Shown here in pieces: positions 1 through 6,428 of a stretch of 44,036 bases of DNA; position 1 is the stretch's first letter, and the number at the start of each line of letters is the position of its first letter. Below the pieces are notes generated by a model, which was not told where the DNA came from, searched no databases, and saw only the letters and a program-made list of their open reading frames with translations. The DNA is from CAVYPR01 sp052145775 (lineage in GTDB: Bacteria > Actinomycetota > Acidimicrobiia > Acidimicrobiales > RAAP-2), in assembly GCA_052145775.1 (NCBI GenBank), contig JBKQNY010000046.1, forward strand, positions 1-44,036, in the 5' to 3' direction. The position numbers and the translations under genes were made by a program.

Positions 1-437
1 CCGGCCAGCATCCGCACCTCGTTGGTGCGGTCGAGCTGGTCGCGCGAGAGGTTGAGCAGCACCACCGCCCGAGGCGCCGTCGCCTCGAGGAGCGCCGGGA
101 GGTAGCCCTCGTCCACCTCGAGGACGACGGGCACGTCGCTCTCGCCCTCGCAGAGCGCGGCCACGTGGCCCGCCGGCATGTTCGACCCGGTGGCGTTGGT
201 CACCACCGGCCCACCGAGGGCCACGGCCAGGAGCCTGGTGGTCGTGGTCTTGCCGTTCGTCCCGCTCACCAGGGCCACCGGCCGGCCGGCGGCCAGCCGC
301 GCCAGGAGGCCGTGGTCGACGGCCAGCCCCACCCTCCCCCCGACCACCGTGCCGCCCCCGAGCCGCAGCCGGCGCGAGACGGCGTTGGTGGCCAGGGTGG
401 CGGCGCGCCCGGCCCGCGTCCGCCAGGGCAGGCTCAC
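1..437 (-). CDS. murT: Lipid II isoglutaminyl synthase subunit MurT (5' part; runs off the window)
   Basis: On the minus strand a GTG at 437 opens a frame that stays open to base 1. It carries the Mur-ligase P-loop GTNGKTTTTRLLA near residue 57, then NATGSNMPAG, the EVDEGYLP segment and NLSRDQLDRTNEVR. These are hallmarks of MurT, the Mur-ligase-like (DUF1727) partner of GatD. The pair amidates D-glutamate of lipid II using ATP and glutamine at the cytoplasmic side of wall synthesis. About 145 residues are visible, so two thirds of the protein and any gatD lie outside. The GTG overlaps the stop of the upstream acyltransferase gene (GTGA), so translation is probably coupled. The family call is strong from motifs; MurC to MurF and folate ligases lack the NATGSNMPAG element. 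Confidence 0.88.
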   Translation of the reverse strand, partial: MSLPWRTRAGRAATLATNAVSRRLRLGGGTVVGGRVGLAVDHGLLARLAAGRPVALVSGTNGKTTTTRLLAVALGGPVVTNATGSNMPAGHVAALCEGESDVPVVLEVDEGYLPALLEATAPRAVVLLNLSRDQLDRTNEVRMLA

Positions 438-1840
438 CGGTGGGGCGCGTCGCCCTCGGACGGCCGGCGCGCCCCGGGCGGGTAGGTCCGGTCGAGCTCG
501 TCGGGGGTCGGGCGGCGGCCCAGGTGCACCGAGGCCGGCAGGAGGTCGGAGATGGCCGACATGAGCAGCTCGGTGTCGTGCCGCGGGTCGTCGAGCTCGA
601 GGCGGACCGGTCGCCCGACGCGCACCCGCACCGTCGGCGGGTGCAGCACCGCCCCCACGTCGGGCAGCCGCCGGGCCCGCGGCCAGACTTGCTCGGTCCC
701 CCACAGGCCGATTGGCACCACCGGGGCACCGGTGGCCGCGGCCAAGCGGGCCGTGCCCGTCTTCCCCCGAAGCGCCGAGTCGAAGAACGCCTCGCCGCGC
801 GGGATGGTGCCCTGGGGAAGCACGATGACCACCTCACCGGCGCGCAGGGCCGCCTCGGCGCGCCGCAGTGGCTGGTCCGACCCGCTCCCGCGGTCGACCG
901 GGACCCCACCCACCGCCCGGGCCACCCACCCGACGAGCGGTGCGTCGAACAGCTCGCGCTTGGCCAAGAAACGCACCGGCCGGCCCAGCCGACCGGCCAC
1001 CACGGCCAGCGCCGCCACGTCGAAGTAGCTGCGGTGGTTGGAGGCGAGCAGGACCGGCCCCCTCGCCGGCACGTGCTCGAGGCCGGCCAGGTCGAAGCGG
1101 GCGTAGGGGAAGGCCTCGGGGCGGACGAACGGCCGGAGCAGGTGGTAGGGCTCGAGGCCGGCCACCGAGGGGACGCCCGGAGGGCGGTCCCAGTGCTCGA
1201 CCGGCCACCGGCGGGCGGCGGCCACCGCCGTCAGGCTGGCGTCGGGGTTGACGGCGTGCGGGTGGCCGACGCTCGAGAGCAGCGGGATGTCGAAGAAGCT
1301 GTCCGAGCAGGCGTGGCAGTCGGCCAGGTCGACGCCCCGGGCCCCGGCCCACCGCCGGACCGCCTGGAGCTTCCCCGGCCCCCAGACGAACCCGCCCTCG
1401 AGGCGCCCGGAGTAGCGACCGTCGACCACCTCGTAGCGGGTGGCCAGCACGTCGTCGAAGCCGAGGGCCTCGGCGAAGGGCCGGATCATGTCCTCGGGGG
1501 TGGTGGTGGACAGGACCAACCGGTGGCCGGCCCGGCGGTAGTCGGCGAGGATCCCGGGGGCGAACGGGGCGACCATCGAGGCCAGCTCGGGGATGGCCCG
1601 CTCGCCGGCCCGCACGACGGCCCCTGGGGACCAGCCCCGTGCCGCCAGGGCCGCCGCCCGGGCGAGGGCGATGGCCAGGACGTTCTCGCCGAACCGGTCG
1701 TAGAGGGCGTAGAGAAGGCTGTCGCCGGGAAGCCGGTGCCCCTCTCCCACCACCCCCTCGGCCACCAGCGCGCCGTGGAGGGCCTTGCCGCTGGCCCGAC
1801 GCAGCAGCGTGCGGTCGAGATCGACGAAGACGGCGGCCAC
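434..1840 (-). CDS. HAD-superfamily IB phosphatase fused to 1-acylglycerol-3-phosphate acyltransferase
   Basis: The first half (about residues 1-220) has the HAD motif I FVDLDRTL with D7/D9, a motif II STTTPEDM and a late C-S-D-S-F-F-D segment, typical of the PSPase-like IB subfamily. The second half (about 235-455) is a PlsC-type acyltransferase with NHRSYFD (H269-x4-D274), FLAKRELF and LPQGTIPRGE. Such fusions in actinomycetes acylate lysophospholipids, and the phosphatase partner may act on phosphoserine or a phospholipid head group (inference). I place the start at GTG 1840, because a TAACCT -10 box lies 7 bases upstream and residues before it look like non-coding sequence. A longer frame to 2020 is open but adds a low-complexity N terminus. 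It overlaps murT by GTGA, linking membrane lipid and wall precursor genes. Confidence 0.85.
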   Translation of the reverse strand: MAAVFVDLDRTLLRRASGKALHGALVAEGVVGEGHRLPGDSLLYALYDRFGENVLAIALARAAALAARGWSPGAVVRAGERAIPELASMVAPFAPGILADYRRAGHRLVLSTTTPEDMIRPFAEALGFDDVLATRYEVVDGRYSGRLEGGFVWGPGKLQAVRRWAGARGVDLADCHACSDSFFDIPLLSSVGHPHAVNPDASLTAVAAARRWPVEHWDRPPGVPSVAGLEPYHLLRPFVRPEAFPYARFDLAGLEHVPARGPVLLASNHRSYFDVAALAVVAGRLGRPVRFLAKRELFDAPLVGWVARAVGGVPVDRGSGSDQPLRRAEAALRAGEVVIVLPQGTIPRGEAFFDSALRGKTGTARLAAATGAPVVPIGLWGTEQVWPRARRLPDVGAVLHPPTVRVRVGRPVRLELDDPRHDTELLMSAISDLLPASVHLGRRPTPDELDRTYPPGARRPSEGDAPHR

Positions 1841-1847
1841 CGCGCCG

Positions 1848-1853
1848 AGGTTA
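1848..1853 (-). promoter_or_regulatory. -10 box TAACCT of a leaderless promoter for the HAD-acyltransferase gene
   Basis: TAACCT on the minus strand ends 7 bases before the GTG at 1840. This spacing puts the transcript start at or next to the start codon. No convincing -35 hexamer is visible. Confidence 0.5.
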
Positions 1854-1899
1854 CCTGGGGGACCGGCCAGCGACGCCGCCGAAATTGCCCCCAGACGCG

Positions 1900-1936
1900 G
1901 TGAAGGGACCGCCGGGGGGGGTGGCGGCCCCTTCAC
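1900..1936. repeat. Long imperfect palindrome able to form a 14-bp hairpin
   Basis: GTGAAGGG (1900-1907) pairs with CCCTTCAC (1929-1936). After one mismatch CCGCC pairs with GGCGG, leaving a G-rich loop. It lies in the 261-bp gap between the divergent acyltransferase and lysR genes, upstream of both start regions. There is no T-run, so it is not a classical intrinsic terminator. It could be an operator, a repeat-family element or an RNA structure. Confidence 0.55.
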
Positions 1937-2042
1937 ACCGACTCGACAAGGAACGGAGGGGGGGATTCCGGTCTCCTCGCGGTCTTCATCCATTGTGGCC
2001 GGAGCCGCGTAATCTGTCAAGGAGTTTCGTGAGATACTTACG

Positions 2043-2057
2043 ATCGCTTAACCTGAT
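2043..2057 (+). promoter_or_regulatory. LysR-type operator ATC-N9-GAT
   Basis: CGATC (2041-2045) and GATCG (2055-2059) flank nine bases, giving ATC-N9-GAT with the T-N11-A core known for LysR-family sites. It lies about 45 bases upstream of lysR and overlaps a TAACCT hexamer (2049-2054) that could be a -10 box. This suggests autoregulation and perhaps control of the divergent gene. Confidence 0.5.
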
Positions 2058-2101
2058 CGAACGGGCAACAGCGGCAAGCAGCGCCAAGGCAGCGTGACCG
2101 C

Positions 2102-3040
2102 ATGGAGATGAAACACCTGCAAGCACTGGTGGGGATCGCCGACACCGGCAGCTTCTCGGCCGCCGCCGAGTCGATCGGCACCGTCCAGTCGAACGTCTCG
2201 GCCCACATCGCCCGCCTCGAGCGCGAGCTGGAGGTGACCCTGGTGGACCGCTCCTCGGGACGGCTGACCCAGGAGGGCGAGGTGGTGGTGGCCCGGGCGC
2301 GCCGCATCATGGCCGAGGCCGACGCCATGGTCTCGGACATCGGCGCCATGCGCCACGACGTGAGCGGGATCGTCCGGGTGGGGATGATCGGCACCACGGG
2401 CCGGTGGCTGGTGCCACGGTTGGTCGCCCAATTGAAGGAGCGCTACCCACGCATCAAGGTGACGGTGGCCGAGGGGACCTCCAACACGTTGGAGCCGAGG
2501 CTCGTCTCCGGCCGGCTCGACCTGGCCGTGGTGACCATGCCGGTCCCCACCGACGAGCTGTCGGCCTCGCCGCTCTTCGAGGAGGATCTCGTGCTGGTGG
2601 TGCCGGTGAACCACCCCCTGGCCGAGGGACCATCCCCCCGGCCGCCGCTCCCCGTCGAGGCGCTCGCCGGGTTCGAGCTGCTCCTCCCCCTGCCGGGGAC
2701 GGCCTTGCGTGACGAGATCGACGCCGCCGTCGCCCCCGCCGGCGTCGTCCTCCGACCCTCGATCGAGCTCGACGGGGTGCGGATGATCGCCTCGCTCACC
2801 TTCGACGGCTACGGTCCGGCCGTCCTCCCCGCCTCCGCCGTCCCCGCCCACCTGCGCGACCAGTTCGCCATGCTCGCCCTCGAGGGGTTCCCCCGGCGTC
2901 GGGTTGGCGTCGCCCTGCGCAGCCGCGGTCTCCCCTCTGCCTGCACCCGGGCCCTCATCGACCTGCTCTACGAGGTGATCGGGAGCCCCGACGCCCTGCC
3001 CGAGGGCGTGCACGCGGCGATGACGGCGCGCACCCACTGA
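2102..3040 (+). CDS. LysR-family transcriptional regulator
   Basis: The 312-aa product has the usual family length. Residues 1-60 form the winged helix-turn-helix (LQALVGIADTGSFSAAAESI, then NVSAHIARLERELEVTLVDR). A linker helix follows, and a substrate-binding domain starts at about residue 90 (VRVGMIGTTGRWLVPRLV). The effector is unknown. The ATG at 2102 is followed by a second ATG two codons later. CAGCGT lies 6 bases before 2102, which fits the leaderless pattern of this window. The gene is divergent from the HAD-acyltransferase/murT pair and convergent with the GNAT gene 14 bp away, so the divergent pair is the obvious target candidate, but this is inference. Confidence 0.9.
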   Translation: MEMKHLQALVGIADTGSFSAAAESIGTVQSNVSAHIARLERELEVTLVDRSSGRLTQEGEVVVARARRIMAEADAMVSDIGAMRHDVSGIVRVGMIGTTGRWLVPRLVAQLKERYPRIKVTVAEGTSNTLEPRLVSGRLDLAVVTMPVPTDELSASPLFEEDLVLVVPVNHPLAEGPSPRPPLPVEALAGFELLLPLPGTALRDEIDAAVAPAGVVLRPSIELDGVRMIASLTFDGYGPAVLPASAVPAHLRDQFAMLALEGFPRRRVGVALRSRGLPSACTRALIDLLYEVIGSPDALPEGVHAAMTARTH

Positions 3041-3054
3041 CCTCCGCTAGCTGC

Positions 3055-3657
3055 TCAGTCGGGGGGCCGGGGGTCGCGCCACATCGTCCACACCACCGGC
3101 CCGCCGGGCAGACGGACCTCGCCGGTGACCTCGAAGCCGTGCCGACGGTAGAAGGGGACGTTGCGCGCCTTGGAGGACTCGAGGTACGCGCGCAAGCCGT
3201 CTTCGTCGCAGCGCGTCAGGACCGGCCCGAGCAGGGCCGAGCCGACCCCGCGGCCCTGGCGGTCGGGGTCGGTGCCGAGCGCGGCCAGGTACCAGTGCGG
3301 CTCGGTGGGGTGGATGGCCCCGATCGTCCCGAGCCCTCGCAGGGTGCGCCCCAGGTGGCGCCCCGCCACGTACGGCGCCACCGGCACCAGTGCCGCCAGG
3401 GCCGCCAGGAGGCGGGTGGGCGGGCTGCCGGGAGGCGTCCACAGCGCCGCGCCGGCCAGGTCGTCGGTGGTGAAGCCGCCCCCGAGGGGGAGGATCTGGC
3501 GGCGCAGCTGCACCCCGAAGAAGGCGCGCAGCCCGGCCGGCCGCCGGCGCGCCGAAGGGAGGAGATGGACGGCCACCGGGTCGTCGAAGAAGGCCCGGGC
3601 GAGCACCCGGGCCAACTCGTCGACATCGGCCGTCACCGCAGGGCGGACGGAGGTCAC
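3055..3657 (-). CDS. GNAT-family N-acetyltransferase
   Basis: The 200-aa product begins VTSVRPAVTADVDELARVLARAF and contains the acetyl-CoA-binding motif A as LGTDPDRQGRGVGSALLGPV, followed by the YLESSKARNVPFYRRHGFEV segment typical of GNAT enzymes. The acceptor is unknown. The GTG at 3657 overlaps the stop of the upstream GH43-like gene as GTGA, so the two are probably translated together even though one product is exported and the other cytoplasmic. Confidence 0.85.
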   Translation of the reverse strand: MTSVRPAVTADVDELARVLARAFFDDPVAVHLLPSARRRPAGLRAFFGVQLRRQILPLGGGFTTDDLAGAALWTPPGSPPTRLLAALAALVPVAPYVAGRHLGRTLRGLGTIGAIHPTEPHWYLAALGTDPDRQGRGVGSALLGPVLTRCDEDGLRAYLESSKARNVPFYRRHGFEVTGEVRLPGGPVVWTMWRDPRPPD

Positions 3658-5327
3658 CCCGGCACCATGTCCACCACCGGTTGGCGCAGCGGCGTGGCGC
3701 CCGCGGAGCCGGCGAAGGCGGCCGCCCCGTAGGCGAACACGCCGCCGTCGGACGCCACCAGCCAGTAGCCGCCCGGTCCGTCGGGGGTCAGGCCCACGAT
3801 CGGGGCGTTGAGCCGCTCCCCGCCGGTCGAGCCGCGGAAGGGTGCGTCGCCGAAGGAGAAGACGCCGCCGTCGGACGCCACCAGCCAGTAGCCCAGGCCG
3901 TCGGCCATCGCCGCCATCCCCACGATCGGGCGGTCGAGGGGGTGCCCGCCCATCGAACCGAGGTAGGCGGCGGCGCCGAAGGCGAACACCCCGCCGTCGG
4001 CCGCCACCAGCCAGTAGCCGCCGCCTGTGGGGGTGGCCGTCATCCCCACCACGGGGCTGGCCAGCGGCCGGCCGGCCAGGTCGCCTTTGACCGGGGCGTC
4101 GAAGGGGTAGACGGTCCCGTCCGAGCCCACCTCCCAGTAGCCGCCGGTGGCCGCATCGGTGGCCGCTCCGACGATGGGGGCGGGGATATCCTGCCCGGCG
4201 GTCGAGCCGTAGTAGCCGGCCCCGCCGAAGTCGAAGACGCCGCCGTCGGCGGCCACCAGCCGGTAGGGGGCGGGATCGGCGGACGGGCACTGCTGGAGGA
4301 GCGGCTGGGGCGTGGTGGTCGGCCCGGGCACGACGGGGGTGCCGGGGCCGGCTTGGCCCCCGCTCGTGAAGCACAGGGGGTCCATGCGCAGCGAGCGCGC
4401 CCCGAAGGGGTAGCCGACGTCGCCGGCCGTCCACGCGGCGTAGGCCATCCACCACTGGCCGGCCCCGTCCTGGAACACGTTCTCCCCACCCGGTCCCACG
4501 ACCGAAGCTGTGGTGCCGAGGATCGGGCGGTCCGAGGGCTGGCCGCACGGCCCCGTCGGGCCGGCGCACAACGCGTAGCCGACGGCGTAGGACGGGCCTT
4601 GCCATGTGCCGCCCGAGAAGAACAGGTAGTACAGCCCGTCGGCCAGCACCATCTCGGGGTTCTCCACCGTGCTCTCCCACCCCTGCTGGCGCTCGGTGAG
4701 GCGCGAGGGCTGGCTGTTGGTCGCGAGTGACTGGCCGTCGGCCGAGAGCGGCTGCGACCAGATGGCGTCGGGGCCCCTCCACACGAGGTAGGCGGCGCCC
4801 CCGGTGTCGATGAAGACGTCGGGGTCGATATCGCCGCCGGGCCCGCAGACCACCGGTGTCGCCGAGGTATTCACATACGGGCCGGCGACCGACGACGCGG
4901 TGGCCTCGGTCACGCACTCGGTTCCCACGACGACGTCGTAGGTGGCGTAGTACATGACCCACGTCCCGTCGAACTCCGCCACGCTCGGGGCCCACTCCAA
5001 GCCGGGCGACGCCCACCACGGCTCGGCGACCAGCGCGCCGGGCGGGGGCAGCTCGGTCCATGTGACGAGGTTCTCGGACTGGAACTCCTCGATGCGGACG
5101 TGTGTGTTGCCGGTGGTGAACGCGTAGTAGACGCCCCCCGACGCCACCACGTCGGGATCGGGCGCGTCGCGTGTGGTGAGCGGATTTTGGTAGACGGTCG
5201 GCCCGGCGGCGGCCTGCACCGCCGGCAGCCCCACCACCAACGAACAGCACACGAGGAGAAAGGTCGCCAACCGCACCGGGTCATTCCACCACCTCGGCGG
5301 CCGGTGGTGCACTAGAACAGTGGCCAC
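3654..5327 (-). CDS. Secreted GH43-like five-bladed propeller glycosidase with C-terminal YWLVASDGG repeats
   Basis: An export signal (LATFLLVCCSLVVGLPAVQAAA) precedes a domain with NPLTTRDAPDPDVV, whose Asp matches the GH43 catalytic base region, GDIDPDVFID and ENPEMVLADGLYYLFFSGG, which probably holds the acid Glu. This fits beta-xylosidase or arabinofuranosidase-like proteins; the substrate is not predictable. From about residue 350 five roughly 42-aa units of the type YWLVAxDGGVFxFGxAxFxGS follow, a repeat common in acidimicrobial exported proteins. The start is uncertain: GTG 5327 gives a 17-residue extension before the signal, while GTG 5276 starts right at it. The stop overlaps the GNAT start. 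Confidence 0.82.
   Translation of the reverse strand: MATVLVHHRPPRWWNDPVRLATFLLVCCSLVVGLPAVQAAAGPTVYQNPLTTRDAPDPDVVASGGVYYAFTTGNTHVRIEEFQSENLVTWTELPPPGALVAEPWWASPGLEWAPSVAEFDGTWVMYYATYDVVVGTECVTEATASSVAGPYVNTSATPVVCGPGGDIDPDVFIDTGGAAYLVWRGPDAIWSQPLSADGQSLATNSQPSRLTERQQGWESTVENPEMVLADGLYYLFFSGGTWQGPSYAVGYALCAGPTGPCGQPSDRPILGTTASVVGPGGENVFQDGAGQWWMAYAAWTAGDVGYPFGARSLRMDPLCFTSGGQAGPGTPVVPGPTTTPQPLLQQCPSADPAPYRLVAADGGVFDFGGAGYYGSTAGQDIPAPIVGAATDAATGGYWEVGSDGTVYPFDAPVKGDLAGRPLASPVVGMTATPTGGGYWLVAADGGVFAFGAAAYLGSMGGHPLDRPIVGMAAMADGLGYWLVASDGGVFSFGDAPFRGSTGGERLNAPIVGLTPDGPGGYWLVASDGGVFAYGAAAFAGSAGATPLRQPVVDMVPG
3657..4272 (-). repeat. Five tandem ~42-aa protein repeats (YWLVAxDGGVFxFG)
   Basis: The C-terminal third of the GH43-like protein consists of five units: YRLVAADGGVFDFG, YWEVGSDGTVYPFD, YWLVAADGGVFAFG, YWLVASDGGVFSFG and YWLVASDGGVFAYG. 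Each is followed by a Gly/Ser stretch and PIVG or PVV. Copies are diverged at DNA level. They probably form a beta-propeller or surface-binding module. Confidence 0.8.
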
Positions 5328-5351
5328 GACGAATCGAGCGGAGGGATGCAG

Positions 5352-5444
5352 ATGGTGAGCGCGTCGGTGACCAGATCGTCCGGAGGGAGGCCCGCCGGCG
5401 CCGCAGCCGCCCCGCCGGATCCGAGCGGAGGGGTCGCACCCTGA
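5352..5444 (+). CDS. Small leader ORF coupled to the Gfo/Idh/MocA gene (hypothetical)
   Basis: ATG 5352 lies 6 bases after a good ribosome site (GGAGGG, 5340-5345). It opens a 30-codon frame rich in Gly, Ala and Pro, beginning MVSASVTRSSGG and ending PSGGVAP. Its TGA overlaps a CTG that appears to start the next gene (CTGA), mimicking the GTGA couplings elsewhere in the window. The peptide has no recognisable domain. It may act as a translational coupler, or the two frames may be one N-terminally extended protein split by a single-base error. I am only moderately sure it is translated. Confidence 0.35.
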   Translation: MVSASVTRSSGGRPAGAAAAPPDPSGGVAP

Positions 5445-6427
5445 TCCGGTTCGGAGTTCTCGGCGCGGCGCGCATCGTCCCGGCCGCCCTCACCGGGCCG
5501 GCCCGCCGAGTGCCCGGCGTCGAGGTGGTGGCCTTGGCCGCACGGGACCCCGAGCGGGCCGCGTCGTTCTGCGCCAAGCACAAGATCCCCCGGGTCGTGG
5601 CCACCTACGAGGAGCTCGTGAACGACCCCGAGGTCGACGCCGTCTACATCCCGCTGCCCAACGGCCTCCACGGTCGCTGGACGCTGGCAGCCCTGGCCGC
5701 CGGCAAGCACGTGCTCTGCGAGAAGCCGTTCACCGCCGACGCCGCCGAGGCCCGCACCGTGGCCGGTGCCGCCACCACCTCGGGACTGGTGGTGGCCGAG
5801 GCCTTCCACTACCGCTACCACCCGCTGGCGGCGCGCCTGGCCGGGATCGTCCACTCGGGCGAGCTGGGGCCGGTCCGCCACATCGAGGTCGCTTTCTCGG
5901 CGCCGATCCCTCGCCGCGGGGACATCCGCTACCGCCTCGACCTCGCCGGGGGCGCCCTCATGGACATGGGCTGCTACACGGTGAGCCTGCTGCGCCTGCT
6001 GGCCGGGGGACAGCCGACCGTGGTCTCCGCCCGGGCCAAGCTGTCCTCCCCCGGGGTCGACCGGGCAATGCGGGCCCGTCTCACCCTGCCGGGGGGCGGG
6101 ACGGCCTCCATACACTGCTCGATGTTCTCCTCGTCGGTCCTGGCCACCCACGCCAAGGTGGTGGGGTCGATCGGGGAGCTGCGCGTCTTCAACCCGTTCG
6201 CCCCCCAGGCCCTGCACCGCCTGCGGGTGCGGACCGACGCCGCCGGCGGCCGGGTCGAGCGGCTCACCCGCCGGCCCACCTACGACTTCCAGCTCCAGGC
6301 GTTCGCCGAGGCCGTGGCCGGGGGCGCCCCGGTCCTCACCCCGCCCGAGGACGCCGTCAAGAACATGGTGCTCATCGACGACATCTACCGCGCCGCGCAC
6401 CTCGAGCCCCGTGGGCCGACGGCCTGA
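5441..6427 (+). CDS. Gfo/Idh/MocA-family NAD(P)-dependent oxidoreductase, apparent CTG start
   Basis: The product has an N-terminal Rossmann fold beginning LIRFGVLGAARIVPAAL, the catalytic-type motif CEKPF near residue 92, EAFHYRYHP and a C-terminal alpha/beta domain (RYRLDLAGGALMDMGCYTV). Family members oxidise or reduce sugars, inositols or dihydrodiols; the substrate is not clear. No ATG, GTG or TTG precedes the Rossmann glycines in frame. The first GTG (5510) would remove the first beta strand and the G-x-x-G-A-A loop. A CTG at 5441 has a GGAGGGG ribosome site 7 bases upstream (5427-5433), so I take it as the start (328 aa). tldD follows two bases after the stop. Confidence 0.85.
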   Translation: MIRFGVLGAARIVPAALTGPARRVPGVEVVALAARDPERAASFCAKHKIPRVVATYEELVNDPEVDAVYIPLPNGLHGRWTLAALAAGKHVLCEKPFTADAAEARTVAGAATTSGLVVAEAFHYRYHPLAARLAGIVHSGELGPVRHIEVAFSAPIPRRGDIRYRLDLAGGALMDMGCYTVSLLRLLAGGQPTVVSARAKLSSPGVDRAMRARLTLPGGGTASIHCSMFSSSVLATHAKVVGSIGELRVFNPFAPQALHRLRVRTDAAGGRVERLTRRPTYDFQLQAFAEAVAGGAPVLTPPEDAVKNMVLIDDIYRAAHLEPRGPTA

Positions 6428-6428
6428 C

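Noticed and set aside
440..1903. Long open frame on the plus strand opposite the HAD-acyltransferase gene
   Set aside because: Its product is Arg/Pro/Gly-rich without any domain, while the minus-strand frame has clear HAD and PlsC motifs. It is a GC-driven shadow; the same applies to many other long antisense frames here.
3055..5250. Very long minus frame that would fuse an Arg-rich protein to the GNAT enzyme
   Set aside because: Only the last 200 residues show a family. Upstream of 3657 the real gene is the GH43-like protein in another frame, whose stop overlaps the GNAT start.
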